This document shows positions 30,698 through 41,290 of a stretch of 53,174 bases of DNA, piece by piece. The position numbers and the translations under genes were made by a program. This DNA comes from Deltaproteobacteria bacterium (GTDB taxonomy: Bacteria; Desulfobacterota; Syntrophia; Syntrophales; UBA6807). The notes under the pieces were generated by a model, which did not search any database, had not been told where the DNA came from, and worked only from the letters and a program-made list of their open reading frames with translations. How positions within the stretch are numbered: the first letter of the stretch is position 1; every line of letters starts with the position of its first letter. The stretch is taken from NCBI GenBank assembly GCA_016935565.1, contig JAFGQS010000118.1, forward strand, positions 1-53,174, written 5' to 3'.

Positions 30698-32068
30698 ATG
30701 CGAAGGAAGGTAAAACATATCCATTTTGTCGGTATCGGCGGTATCGGTATGAGTGGAATAGCAGAAGTGCTGCTGAATCTCGGCTATACAATCAGTGGTT
30801 CCGATATCAGTAAATCTGATATTACGGAGCGCTTGTCATCAATGGGGGCCACGATTTCTTATAAACACGATTCGTCAAATCTGGGCAATGTCGATGTGGT
30901 GGTCACTTCAACGGCAGTAAGAGAAGACAATCCTGAGGTAATAGAAGCACACAAACGTCACGTTCCCGTTATTCCGCGGGCAGAAATGCTTGCCGAATTG
31001 TTGAAAATGAAAGTTTCCGTTGCCGTCTCGGGTACACACGGAAAAACAACGACAACATCGATGGCTTCAGCGACCCTCGCACACGGAGGCCTTGATCCGA
31101 CGATGGTTATAGGAGGAAAACTGGACAGCATAGGAAGTAATGCCCGGTTGGGCGGCGGAGAAGTCATTGTTGCCGAGGCCGACGAGAGTGATGGTTCTTT
31201 TCTGAAATTGTCTCCCTATATTGCAGTGATTACCAATATCGAACGTGAGCATCTCGATCACTTTGCCGGCATCGATGAGATAAAGGAGGCTTTTTTACAG
31301 TTCGCCAATCTCGTTCCTTTTTACGGTACCACCATACTCTGTTACGATGATGAGAACGTACGAGACATAATGCCGTACATTAAACGAAGGATCGTTACCT
31401 ATGGTCTTTCCGAGGGGGCAGACTATCGGGCTCATGAAATATCTTTCAACGGACCGTCAACAAAGTTTTCACTTTCCTTTCAGGGGAAACGTCTGGGGAA
31501 TATTTCATTGAACGTTCCCGGTGTATTCAATGTGTGCAATGCAATGGCAGCGATCGCCGTAGCCCGTGAGCTTAATATGGCATTTCCGGTCATAGCTGAA
31601 GGTATTGAGACATTTACCGGAGTCCATCGTCGATTGGAAACAAAAGGGGAAAAAGCGGGAGTTACCGTTATTGATGATTATGGTCATCATCCTACTGAGA
31701 TCAAAGCTACTCTTCGTGCGGCACGGCAGGTATGGGGGGACAGACGAGTCATTGTCGTGTTTCAACCTCACCGTTACACCCGCACGAAGGCCCTCTTCGA
31801 AGAGTTTTTAGGTGCTTTTCATGATGCCGATGTCCTCATTATTACCGATATCTATGCGGCGAGTGAACGAGAGATAGAAGGTGTCAACTCGGAAAATCTT
31901 TATCGCGGTATCCGTGATTCCGGACATGGCGATGTTATGTATATCCCTGGTTTTGATGTGATCGTATCCCATTTAAACTCGATAGCTCGCAGTGGGGATG
32001 TGATTATGACGCTTGGGGCAGGAAACGTATGGAAGATAGGGGAAGATTTCCTGAAATTCAGATCGTAG
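30698..32068 (+). CDS. murC: UDP-MurNAc-L-alanine ligase
   Basis: HFVGIGGIGMSGIAEVL, SGTHGKTTTTSM, DDYGHHPTEI, FQPHRYTRT. Confidence 0.97.
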   Translation: MRRKVKHIHFVGIGGIGMSGIAEVLLNLGYTISGSDISKSDITERLSSMGATISYKHDSSNLGNVDVVVTSTAVREDNPEVIEAHKRHVPVIPRAEMLAELLKMKVSVAVSGTHGKTTTTSMASATLAHGGLDPTMVIGGKLDSIGSNARLGGGEVIVAEADESDGSFLKLSPYIAVITNIEREHLDHFAGIDEIKEAFLQFANLVPFYGTTILCYDDENVRDIMPYIKRRIVTYGLSEGADYRAHEISFNGPSTKFSLSFQGKRLGNISLNVPGVFNVCNAMAAIAVARELNMAFPVIAEGIETFTGVHRRLETKGEKAGVTVIDDYGHHPTEIKATLRAARQVWGDRRVIVVFQPHRYTRTKALFEEFLGAFHDADVLIITDIYAASEREIEGVNSENLYRGIRDSGHGDVMYIPGFDVIVSHLNSIARSGDVIMTLGAGNVWKIGEDFLKFRS

Positions 32069-32077
32069 GAAAACAAT

Positions 32078-33004
32078 GTGATGATAAGCCGGGATTTGAA
32101 AGAGACCATTAAACGTATTGTTTCGGGATCTGTGCTTTTTGACGAACCCATGAACCGTCATACGTCCATGGGGGTGGGAGGCACGGCAGATATTTTTATG
32201 TCTCCCGTCACGATCGAAGAACTGCAAACCACTGTTTCCTGTCTCTCGGATGAAAAAGTTCCTTTCGTTCCGGTGGGAAATTGTACGAATCTTATTGTCA
32301 GGGATGGCGGATACAGGGGTGCCCTCATATCATTGAAAGGACTCGAAACGGTTGAAGTGTCTAAAGAAGAAGGAGACTCTGTTTTTCTCAGTGCCCAGAC
32401 CGGTGCCCATCTTTCAAGGCTGGTCGAGTTATCGGTACGGAAATCACTAACGGGTATGGAATTCTGTGCCGGCATTCCGGGCAGTGTCGGTGGCGGAGTC
32501 AAGATGAACGCCGGTGCATACGGAAAGGAATTAAAGGATGTGGTTGAGTTTGTATCCCTGATCACAAGAGAGGGAATCATCATAGATGTTGCCCGTGACG
32601 ATCTCCGGTTTGAATACAGAAACTTTGTTTTAGCTGAAGGAACTGTCATTGTCAGTGCCGTCTTTGGCCTTCGTAAAGGGTCACAGACGAATATCCGGGA
32701 AAGAATTTCATACATCATGAATATGAGAAAAAAGAAACATCCCCTTGCGTATCGCAGTGCCGGATCGGTTTTCAAAAATCCTCCGGATGAACCGGCTGGT
32801 AGAATTATCGATGAGGTTGGTCTGAAGGGATTAAGGATTGGTGATGCAATGGTATCGAAAATCCATGGGAATTTCATCGTGAATCTTGGAAAGGCAACGG
32901 CGAAGGACATAACTCTTTTAATGGACACAGTTCAGAACAAGGTACTGGAAGAGAGAGGGATACTTCTGGAACCGGAGATCAAGATCATTGGAGATGAGTT
33001 ATGA
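32078..33004 (+). CDS. murB: UDP-N-acetylenolpyruvoylglucosamine reductase
   Basis: HTSMGVGGTAD, GMEFCAGIPGSVGGGVKMNAGAYG, YRSAGSVFKNP. Confidence 0.96.
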   Translation: MMISRDLKETIKRIVSGSVLFDEPMNRHTSMGVGGTADIFMSPVTIEELQTTVSCLSDEKVPFVPVGNCTNLIVRDGGYRGALISLKGLETVEVSKEEGDSVFLSAQTGAHLSRLVELSVRKSLTGMEFCAGIPGSVGGGVKMNAGAYGKELKDVVEFVSLITREGIIIDVARDDLRFEYRNFVLAEGTVIVSAVFGLRKGSQTNIRERISYIMNMRKKKHPLAYRSAGSVFKNPPDEPAGRIIDEVGLKGLRIGDAMVSKIHGNFIVNLGKATAKDITLLMDTVQNKVLEERGILLEPEIKIIGDEL

Positions 33005-33837
33005 CGCGATCTCTCAAATCAGTCGTTGAGACGAAAAAAAACAAACTTAAACGGCGTTCGGGGAAGATTTTCCGGGAGATTGCAAAAGCGTTTACGCTGA
33101 TAATAACCATCGGTTTCATAGCCTTTGTCATGGTCTACGTATACAATTGTATTATTACGACATCCTATTTCGAATTGAAGGGTATCACGGTCAGGGGGAA
33201 TGAAAGGGTCACAGAAAAAGAGGTTCTGGCTTTAGCTGATATTGAACCTCAGAGCAACATTTTAACGCTGAATTTAAAAGATATATCGAGAAGCATAGAA
33301 ACAAACCCATGGGTTAAAGATACAGCAATCGGTCGGGAATTTCCGGACAGATTGGTTATAGAAGTGAGAGAACGAGATCCGGCGGCTTTAGTCCTTGTCG
33401 ATGGAAATCTTTATATTATGGATTGGGATGGGGCTGTATTCAAGAAATTCTCAAACAATGACAATGTTCATCTGCCGATCCTCAACGGTATTTACAAAGG
33501 TGGAACTGTCAAGAGGGATCTGATGAAAAAAGCTCTGGTTCTGTTGAATTTTATTTCTGCCAATAGGAATTTCCCCGGAATGGAACACGTTTCTGAAATA
33601 TATGGAGATGAGATTTATGGCTTTTCACTTTTTGCACAGGGTGGGTTATGCCTGCAATTAGGTTTTGAGAACTATGGACGGAAACTTGAAAGATTAAAAC
33701 CGGTATTGATGGATTTGGGCCGGAAAAATCTGGCCACCGTATATTTAAGTATCGATCTCACTGATCATAACAACATTGTTGTAAAGCGAAACGATGTCTT
33801 TAATCGCCGTAATAAGGCAGCGGGGTACAATACATGA
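33001..33837 (+). CDS. ftsQ: Cell division protein FtsQ (POTRA domain)
   Basis: N-terminal TM, POTRA-like FELKGITVRGNERVTEKEVLALADIEPQSNIL; dcw position. Confidence 0.92.
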   Translation: MTRSLKSVVETKKNKLKRRSGKIFREIAKAFTLIITIGFIAFVMVYVYNCIITTSYFELKGITVRGNERVTEKEVLALADIEPQSNILTLNLKDISRSIETNPWVKDTAIGREFPDRLVIEVRERDPAALVLVDGNLYIMDWDGAVFKKFSNNDNVHLPILNGIYKGGTVKRDLMKKALVLLNFISANRNFPGMEHVSEIYGDEIYGFSLFAQGGLCLQLGFENYGRKLERLKPVLMDLGRKNLATVYLSIDLTDHNNIVVKRNDVFNRRNKAAGYNT

Positions 33838-33897
33838 CAGTGAAGCAATGTTTACCATATGGGGTTACGCACTAATCCATGAAAGGCGGAGAGATGC

Positions 33898-35124
33898 ATG
33901 GCGAAACGCAGCAACGTGATTGTAGGATTGGATATAGGAACAACAAAGACATGCGCCATTGTTGGTGAGGTAACCGATACAGGAATTGATATTATCGGTA
34001 TAGGTTCTCATCCATCGCACGGTTTGAGAAAAGGCGTCGTTGTCAATATCGATAGTACTGTTGATTCAATCAAACGGGCCGTTGAAGAGGCTGAGCTGAT
34101 GTCCGGGACTGAGATAGGTTCCGTATTTACCGGTATCGCGGGGGGGCATATCGAAGGTGTAAACAGTCTTGGAATTGTAGCAGTGAAAGGACGTGAGGTT
34201 GATGAAGATGCTGTCCAAAGATCAATTGAGGCGGCAAAAGCAGTGGCAATACCCCTTGACAGAGAAATTCTCCATATATTGCCGCAATATTTCATCGTCG
34301 ATAACCAGGATGGCGTCAAAGATCCCATCGGGATGTCAGGTGTCCGATTAGAAGCAAAGGTACATATCGTTATCGGAGCAGTCACATCGATTCAAAACAT
34401 TATAAAGTCCGTCAACCGTGTTGGACTCAATGTGAACGGTGTTGTTCTGGAACAGCTGGCATCAAGCGAGGCCGTTCTCAGTCAGGACGAAAAGGAACTG
34501 GGTGTTGCCATAATAGATATAGGTGGGGGAACAACTGATATTGCCGTATTTGCCGAGGGGAGCATCAAGCATACAGCGGTTTTGTCACTTGGCGGCAATT
34601 ATCTGACCAATGATATAGCTGTCGGTTTAAGAACACCGACGAATGAGGCTGAAAAAATTAAGATAAAATACGGGTGTGCCTATACCCCCTTAATACCGAC
34701 TGATGACACCATAGAAGTTCCCAGTGTTGGTGGACGGAATCCGAGAAAAGTTGCCCGACAGATTCTCGGAGAAATTATTGAACCGCGTGTGGAGGAAATT
34801 CTCCGCTTGGCTCACAGGGAGATTATTAAATCAGGCTATGAAGATCTCCTGGCCGCTGGGATCGTCTTAACGGGAGGAACCGCAATATTAGAAGGTATTA
34901 CGGAACTGAGCGAACAGATTTTCAACATGCCGGTGCGGAGAGGATTCCCCATCGGTATCGGGGGTCTGACGGACGTGGTTAACAGTCCCCTGTATGCGAC
35001 CGGTGTGGGTCTTGTTCTTTACGGTCTTAAAAACGGACCTGAGCGTCTGTTTAAAAAGAGTGAGGGAAGTGTCATAAGTAGAATAGTTCGCAAAATTAAA
35101 AAATGGTTTCTTGAATTTTTTTAG
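33898..35124 (+). CDS. ftsA: Cell division protein FtsA
   Basis: [29 protein letters not shown]-terminal amphipathic [14 protein letters not shown]. Confidence 0.97.
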   Translation: MAKRSNVIVGLDIGTTKTCAIVGEVTDTGIDIIGIGSHPSHGLRKGVVVNIDSTVDSIKRAVEEAELMSGTEIGSVFTGIAGGHIEGVNSLGIVAVKGREVDEDAVQRSIEAAKAVAIPLDREILHILPQYFIVDNQDGVKDPIGMSGVRLEAKVHIVIGAVTSIQNIIKSVNRVGLNVNGVVLEQLASSEAVLSQDEKELGVAIIDIGGGTTDIAVFAEGSIKHTAVLSLGGNYLTNDIAVGLRTPTNEAEKIKIKYGCAYTPLIPTDDTIEVPSVGGRNPRKVARQILGEIIEPRVEEILRLAHREIIKSGYEDLLAAGIVLTGGTAILEGITELSEQIFNMPVRRGFPIGIGGLTDVVNSPLYATGVGLVLYGLKNGPERLFKKSEGSVISRIVRKIKKWFLEFF

Positions 35125-35140
35125 AAGGGAGGGGTTGTAC

Positions 35141-36292
35141 ATGTTTGAATTGTTTGAAGGAGGCGGTGAGAATTCAGCAAAAATCAAGGTTGTGGGTGTC
35201 GGCGGCGGCGGCGGCAACGCCATTAATATGATGATTTCTTATAATCTTAATGGCGTTGACTTCATTGTTGCAAATACGGATGCACAGGCCCTGGCAGCAT
35301 CGAAATCACCGATGAAGATTCAGCTGGGGCGTGAGATTACGAAAGGTCTCGGTGCAGGATCAGATCCCGATGTGGGAAAACGATCAGCTCTTGAAGCCAG
35401 AGATATACTCAGGGATAATCTTGCCGGAGCCGACATGGTTTTTATTACTGCCGGATTCGGAGGGGGCACGGGAACGGGGGGCGCACCGGTTGTGGCGGAA
35501 ATCGCCAAAGACCTGGGAGCACTTACCGTTGCGGTAGTCACAAAGCCATTCCTTTTTGAAGGAAAGAAAAGGGAAAGGCAGGCCGAAGAGGGAATTGCAG
35601 AATTAAAAGAAAGTGTTGATACACTCATTGTTATTCCCAATCAGAGACTCTTGAGTCTGGGTGGGCGGAATATGCCGTTGCTGGATGCTTTCAAAAAAGC
35701 AGATGACATTCTTTATTATGCAGTGAAGGGGATTTCCGATCTCATAATGGTTCCCGGCCTAATAAATCTTGACTTTGCCGATGTGAGAAATGTTATGTCT
35801 GAAATGGGTCTGGCGTTGATGGGCACCGGAATTGCCAGCGGAGAAGATAGAGCTGTCGAGGCGGCACAAAAAGCGGTATCGTCGCCATTACTGGAAGACA
35901 ACACTATTCAGGGGGCCCGTGGTGTCCTTCTCAACATAACCGGCGGGCCTGACATGACCCTGTATGAAATCAACGAGGCATCGAGTCTTGTACAGGCCGA
36001 AGCTCATGACGATGCCAATATTATTTTTGGTACGGTCATCGACGAAACCATCGGGGATGAAATACGCATCACGGTTATTGCAACGGGATTCGATAAAAAA
36101 GAGCAGAAAAAACGCGATATCCCGACTGTTTCAAATTATGTCAGTTACAAGAGAGAAGATTTATCAACGCCGACATTTATCAGGAAAGAAAAGAGTGCCG
36201 ATAAACCCGTTGTCGTGAAGATGGGAATGATCGATGATGACGGTACGACTGATTTTGAAATTCCCGCATTTCTAAGAAGGCAGGCGGATTAA
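35141..36292 (+). CDS. ftsZ: Cell division protein FtsZ
   Basis: [19 protein letters not shown] tubulin signature; C-terminal conserved peptide [11 protein letters not shown]. Confidence 0.98.
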   Translation: MFELFEGGGENSAKIKVVGVGGGGGNAINMMISYNLNGVDFIVANTDAQALAASKSPMKIQLGREITKGLGAGSDPDVGKRSALEARDILRDNLAGADMVFITAGFGGGTGTGGAPVVAEIAKDLGALTVAVVTKPFLFEGKKRERQAEEGIAELKESVDTLIVIPNQRLLSLGGRNMPLLDAFKKADDILYYAVKGISDLIMVPGLINLDFADVRNVMSEMGLALMGTGIASGEDRAVEAAQKAVSSPLLEDNTIQGARGVLLNITGGPDMTLYEINEASSLVQAEAHDDANIIFGTVIDETIGDEIRITVIATGFDKKEQKKRDIPTVSNYVSYKREDLSTPTFIRKEKSADKPVVVKMGMIDDDGTTDFEIPAFLRRQAD

Positions 36293-36618
36293 CAGCCTTT
36301 ATTATACGGTCATGATCTTTTCGTCAAGGATCGAGAGATGAAAAGATTTGTGTCTGTGAACAGGTACCGTCCGGATTGAAAGAGAGTGCAGTACCGTACA
36401 TCTGGTTTGTGAAACGGGATACCGTAAAATGGTGGTATTCATATGCTTAAAGAAATATGAACCTTATGAGCCTCGATCAATCAAAAAACCCCCTCCCTTC
36501 AATGGGTTACTATGTGAGAGGGGCTCTGTTGCGCTCGACTGCAGTTACAACTGATATTGAAATTATCATGATTGTTGCGTGAATAGTTGATGCACGTGCT
36601 TTCAGTCCGGATTAAGAA

Positions 36619-36644
36619 AAGCCCCAGGAAACATCTTGGGGCTT
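36619..36644 (-). terminator. Bidirectional-looking hairpin terminator
   Basis: AAGCCCCAGG aaacat CTTGGGGCTT; minus-strand continuation TTCTTAATCC. Confidence 0.6.
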
Positions 36645-36670
36645 ATTTCTGTATCAGAATATTCAATACG

Positions 36671-37918
36671 CTACATTCTTTCCTTTTTGACGGCACACAT
36701 CAAGAGAAATGCAATTCCTGCCATTATTGTATTGATCAAAAAAGCCTGATCATAGACACCATTGCTGTCTCGCAGAATTCCACCTGTCCAGTGTGCGAGG
36801 ATGGCACCGAGACCGTAAAAGGGTGTCCAAATACCGATAACGGTTCCCATCAGCTCCTTCGGAAAGTAGTCACCGGCGCACGCTCCATAAGTAGGCCAGG
36901 TAGCGCCGTGAAAAACGGCCATAATTCCCACAAGGACGAAGATCATCGTAGATGATTGTCCGACGAACAGGATACTCCCCATGGTAACGGTAATAAAAAT
37001 ATTGGAAAGGATGAGCGTCTTTTTTCGTCCAAGATAATCAGAAAGGGGAAGAATCGTCAATACACCGATAATCTGGCAGATACCATGCACGGTGGCCAGG
37101 AGGCTGGCCGTTTCCAAGGGCAAACCTATCTGGGATTCGGCATAATCAACCATAAACGTTGTGAATCCGTAAAGACAGTATGAAATAGAAAAATAAGAAA
37201 ATCCGATGAACCAGAATGTCTTTGTCTTGAAAACCGCCTTGATGAGGGCGCCATGGGAACGGACCTGTCTATCGTTGATGCTGTCATGTGTCTGTTCCTG
37301 CTGACCCCAGGGAGCATAGCCGGCGGATTCAGGGGTGCTCTTTATAAAAAGACCATTGATAAAAATCATTACGAGTGCACCGGTTCCCAGAAAATACCAG
37401 GCATAGCGCCAGCTTAAGTAGTGGACAATAAAAGGGAACGCTACTCCCATTGTGGCAAAACCGAGACCATATCCTGTCGACAGTATCCCGAGAGCCATAC
37501 CTCTTCGATCAACGGCATACCACCGTTGGGCAACCGTAATAACGGGAGTCCACATCCCGGTAGAACCCACGCCGGCAACGGCATAGAATAAACAGGCCAT
37601 TCCAAGATTGGTGACTGTCCCCATCAGAAGAACACCGACGGCAAGGATCAGGGCGCAGATTGTAATGACGATACGGGCGCCAATGCGGTCTGTCAAATAA
37701 CCCGTAAGAGGGGTCAGCGCAATGTAGGAGAATAGATACGCATTATAGATGGACCCCGCTTCCGTCCGACTAAAACCCAGATCCCTGATCATTTCCGGAA
37801 GGACAACGCCATAGCCGAGTCGAATGGAATAATTAATAAAAAGATTTATAAAGCAGATTGCCAGGATAACCCAGGCCCAGTGGAGTGGAGCTTTCGTTTC
37901 CGTTGAGTTTTTCATCAT
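36671..37918 (-). CDS. MFS transporter
   Basis: 12 TM-like segments; SIYNAYLFSYIALTPLTGYLTDRIGARI MFS loop. Confidence 0.9.
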   Translation of the reverse strand: MMKNSTETKAPLHWAWVILAICFINLFINYSIRLGYGVVLPEMIRDLGFSRTEAGSIYNAYLFSYIALTPLTGYLTDRIGARIVITICALILAVGVLLMGTVTNLGMACLFYAVAGVGSTGMWTPVITVAQRWYAVDRRGMALGILSTGYGLGFATMGVAFPFIVHYLSWRYAWYFLGTGALVMIFINGLFIKSTPESAGYAPWGQQEQTHDSINDRQVRSHGALIKAVFKTKTFWFIGFSYFSISYCLYGFTTFMVDYAESQIGLPLETASLLATVHGICQIIGVLTILPLSDYLGRKKTLILSNIFITVTMGSILFVGQSSTMIFVLVGIMAVFHGATWPTYGACAGDYFPKELMGTVIGIWTPFYGLGAILAHWTGGILRDSNGVYDQAFLINTIMAGIAFLLMCAVKKERM

Positions 37919-37978
37919 AATACGGTTGCTTTCCCTGTGTTCCGTTTTTCGTTAAGGCGGATTCAGCTATGAACAATG

Positions 37979-39268
37979 TCAAGATGTTATCCACCGCAAA
38001 ACCCCGAAATAGATGATTCCTGAGATGAGAAGACAAAAGCATGGCAGCCACAGATGCCTGTAAACCGCGTTGAGCGTCGTACCGAAATATTGATTTGAAA
38101 GAAGGAGACATAAATGGAGAGGAGAAAGCAACACTCCGATAAAACCACTCGTCATGGCGAGCATGATATAGGCAAGCATGTACGTGGTTTCACCGAATGT
38201 GGAAATGAGGAGAATGAGAATGGGAAATGTGCTACCCACGAAAGCAATCGTAATTCCGACAACGCCGCCGACCAGAAAGGGAAGAATTATCGTTACCAGA
38301 ATGAGAGGTACATGAAGGTGACTTAATTCGCGACTGATCGCTTCAACAGCATGACTGTCTTCCATCATTCCTTTAAAAACCAGGATGGATAGTACCAAAT
38401 ATATCATGCTCAGGAGATGAGGGTCGGTCATGATCTTACGTATCAGCAGTCTGTCCGATCTGTTTATGTGCCACGTCCAGAATATTCCCAGAATGAGGGC
38501 AAAGCAGAGGCCTACTTCCTTTGAAATCGCGCAGGTGGGAAACACAGAGGACAGTAGTATGCCCAATGGCATGCCCACACAGATCACGATAAGAATTGGA
38601 GACAACTCTCTGAAGAAGGGTTTCAAGGGAGGGCGCCTGTCATCGTTATATTGATGTGAGGCATGAGGGACCTTTTTAATAGGCAGGTAACCGCTGATGA
38701 TGGCAACGATAGTCAGGGGACACATCATTGCCACAAATGCCCATACATTGATATTTGCCAGGGTTGTTGTCAGAAGAACCCCGGGATATAATGGCCACCA
38801 GTACTCCCATATATGGCGATACCAGTAATTGATGTAACTCAGCCGATCAGGACCAAAGGATGAAGAATGTCCCAGTTCCTTGACCATCGGTGCTGAAAAC
38901 ACAGCACCTCCCGGCATGGGTAGCAGTCCTATCAAAGCAGGAAATATAACAAGATTCAACCGGGAACTGGAAACCAGACCTTGAAAATTGAAAAGAAGTC
39001 GTTTCATCTGGCCTCCTTCTTCCATACTGCTGCTGAGAATAAGGATGAGAGAAACAATAACGGCGAGGGATAGTGTCTTCGGATCAAAAACGGACGCTAC
39101 GGCAGATCGAAACATGGTTGTAAATCCCATACCGAAAAGGAGTGCGAGTGATATGGCTCCAAGGAGAAATGCGTTTCCCATGGACAACTTTTTCCTGATA
39201 CAAATAAGTACCAGGATAAAGACTAGAAATACTCGTATGATTGCTGGGACCTGTTCTATTACCGGCAT
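37979..39268 (-). CDS. DUF401 family integral membrane protein (putative permease)
   Basis: 429 aa polytopic; LLPMPGGAVFSAPMVKELG and TSGFIGVLLSPLHLCLLLSNQYF pattern characteristic of DUF401. Confidence 0.8.
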   Translation of the reverse strand: MPVIEQVPAIIRVFLVFILVLICIRKKLSMGNAFLLGAISLALLFGMGFTTMFRSAVASVFDPKTLSLAVIVSLILILSSSMEEGGQMKRLLFNFQGLVSSSRLNLVIFPALIGLLPMPGGAVFSAPMVKELGHSSSFGPDRLSYINYWYRHIWEYWWPLYPGVLLTTTLANINVWAFVAMMCPLTIVAIISGYLPIKKVPHASHQYNDDRRPPLKPFFRELSPILIVICVGMPLGILLSSVFPTCAISKEVGLCFALILGIFWTWHINRSDRLLIRKIMTDPHLLSMIYLVLSILVFKGMMEDSHAVEAISRELSHLHVPLILVTIILPFLVGGVVGITIAFVGSTFPILILLISTFGETTYMLAYIMLAMTSGFIGVLLSPLHLCLLLSNQYFGTTLNAVYRHLWLPCFCLLISGIIYFGVLRWITS

Positions 39269-39368
39269 ACGACAGCTCTGTATCAGAATATTTACACTAA
39301 GAAATCAGGGGAATCATATAGTCGGACCATGGTGTGGAGCACGTTTCGATTTCGTAACGAACATGGAC

Positions 39369-39851
39369 TTATGCTTCTTCAAAACGATTTGTTTTGAGGT
39401 TTTTTCTAACCCTGTCCGGCGTAAAGATGCGACCGTTCATGGCGATGTATGTGCCGTGGGGAAGGGTCTGTACGGCGGCAACTGCGGTGCCGATGTTAAA
39501 AACCGCGTCGGATGATTTAAAACCTGCCGGTTCGATTGCTCCCGTAAGGACAATTACTTTATCCGGTATCATCTGCAGCTTTTGAGAGGTCTGAATCATC
39601 GTATCCGTACCATGAGTAACAATAATGTGTTGATGCTTGTCCGATGATATTGTATCGAAAATTAATTGACGGTCAGCATCGGTCAGGTCGAGACTGTCTT
39701 TCTTTAGTATGGATTCGAATTCATATTCAAAGGCAACATTCATTTCATGAATGATGTTCTTGGTAATTGGATCACCCACCTGATAGTCGCTTTTTTTATC
39801 AAAATATACCTTGTCGATCGTTCCCCCCGTGGTGAAAAATTTGATCCTCAT
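39369..39851 (-). CDS. Single-domain asparaginase-like protein (N-terminal domain only)
   Basis: 160 aa; TTGGTIDK and VTHGTDTM asparaginase motifs, lacks the C-terminal domain. Confidence 0.8.
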   Translation of the reverse strand: MRIKFFTTGGTIDKVYFDKKSDYQVGDPITKNIIHEMNVAFEYEFESILKKDSLDLTDADRQLIFDTISSDKHQHIIVTHGTDTMIQTSQKLQMIPDKVIVLTGAIEPAGFKSSDAVFNIGTAVAAVQTLPHGTYIAMNGRIFTPDRVRKNLKTNRFEEA

Positions 39852-39963
39852 TTTTTTGACCTCCGTGTCGGCGAATGATTGAGATCACATAATTGGACAC
39901 CTGACCGTCTGATTTGCATAATTGATCCGGGAATCACATCATGTCCGGGAAGAACCATTGACC

Positions 39964-41004
39964 TTACAGGGCACGACGACGGCTTTTTTGTTTTTTGGCT
40001 TTATGGAGTCTCTTGTCAGCTTTCGACAAAAGGGCAGCGGGGTTATCGACACCGGCGTCTTCCGTTGATGCTATTCCACAGCTCATGGAAATGGGAATAG
40101 TCGTATTGCCGTATTTCATCGATTGATCTTGAAATAGATCATTCAACCGTTGAGATACCATCAGCGCATTATCTGAGGTCTGATTGGGTAATATGATGAC
40201 GAACTCATCTCCCCCGAAGCGGGCAACGACATCTTCTTTTCTCACGACTTTTTTTATTTGTGACGCCACATATTTCAGATATGTATCCCCACAGCTGTGG
40301 CCGTGCGTGTCATTTACCATTTTGAATCCATCAAAGTCTATGAAGATTAAGGCCAATGGAATATTGTAACGATTGGAACGACTGAATTCTCGTTCAAGGG
40401 TATTTTCCATCTCCCGTCGGGTCATGAGTGATGTCAGGGGATCACGTGTTGCCAGCTGTTTGAGTTTCTCCCGTACGGATACATTTGAAAGGCAGATGGA
40501 AATTTTTACGGAAAGTTGTGAAAGGAAATACGTATCCATGTTTGGTTCAAACCGGGATCCGGAATAGTCGCCCAGGTTCAGACTGCCGATTATTGTTCCG
40601 TCAAGCACGAGGGGGGCGAGGGCCAGTGACTTTACAAAATACTTTTGCCTTTTCGGAAGGAGTTTGTAATAAGATTTCAACCCTTCATTGACCAGAACGG
40701 GGGTTTTTTCATCTTTGATAAGTTCCAGGAATGTATTTTTTCCGATCAGATTCAAGCGCTTACTGAGGAGTTCCGATGATTCTACCGCTTCGAGAATACG
40801 GGAGACTTCACTGCCGTTGATAATGGAAATCCACACATGGGGAATTCCGAATTTCTCTTCTATGGATAACAACAATTTTTCGAAAAGATCTTTTAAATTG
40901 TTAATAGCAAGAATACCGACTTCGATCTCAAAGAATTTCCTGGCAATTTCCTCATTAACTTTAATGTTTTCCAGTGCAACTATCGGTTTCCGGTCCTCGG
41001 TCAT
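39964..41004 (-). CDS. Diguanylate cyclase, DUF484/GAF-like sensor plus GGDEF
   Basis: Intact RFGGDEF with upstream RKED (RxxD I-site); N-terminal DUF484-like domain. Confidence 0.88.
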   Translation of the reverse strand: MTEDRKPIVALENIKVNEEIARKFFEIEVGILAINNLKDLFEKLLLSIEEKFGIPHVWISIINGSEVSRILEAVESSELLSKRLNLIGKNTFLELIKDEKTPVLVNEGLKSYYKLLPKRQKYFVKSLALAPLVLDGTIIGSLNLGDYSGSRFEPNMDTYFLSQLSVKISICLSNVSVREKLKQLATRDPLTSLMTRREMENTLEREFSRSNRYNIPLALIFIDFDGFKMVNDTHGHSCGDTYLKYVASQIKKVVRKEDVVARFGGDEFVIILPNQTSDNALMVSQRLNDLFQDQSMKYGNTTIPISMSCGIASTEDAGVDNPAALLSKADKRLHKAKKQKSRRRAL

Positions 41005-41207
41005 AGCCTATTCCTCACTTGTATGTGTCATGATCTTCTTGGTGTTGATTTGCTGCGTATAGGAGAGGAGAGAGTATTTATCATATTGAAAATTCTCAAT
41101 CTTCACGACAGCATAATAGAGCTTTTATTCACAACAACTGCGTTTTTTGCGCAGATTTTGGTGCCGGGGAAATGATAACGGTAAAAGGCTAAAGGCAAAT
41201 GGCTCAA

Positions 41208-41272
41208 GGCAGTATCGATTATCGGATTTGGGAAATCGGTAACCTGGTACCTGGAACTTGGTTCCTGTTGCC
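41208..41272. repeat. Dispersed intergenic repeat copy B (7-bp-periodic family)
   Basis: 56/65 ungapped match to 13740-13804; embedded in a 7-bp-periodic stretch from about 41180 to 41290 next to the stop codon of the PilZ gene. Confidence 0.85.
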
Positions 41273-41290
41273 TTGTGCCTTTCGTCTTTG

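Noticed and set aside
32158-32928. 256 aa minus-strand ORF antisense to murB
   Set aside because: Fully overlaps a confidently identified gene and shows no recognisable family; a shadow ORF.
36470-36540. CCCCTC..GAGGGG hairpin downstream of ftsZ as dcw terminator
   Set aside because: Only a 6-bp stem with a long loop and no U-tract; not convincing.
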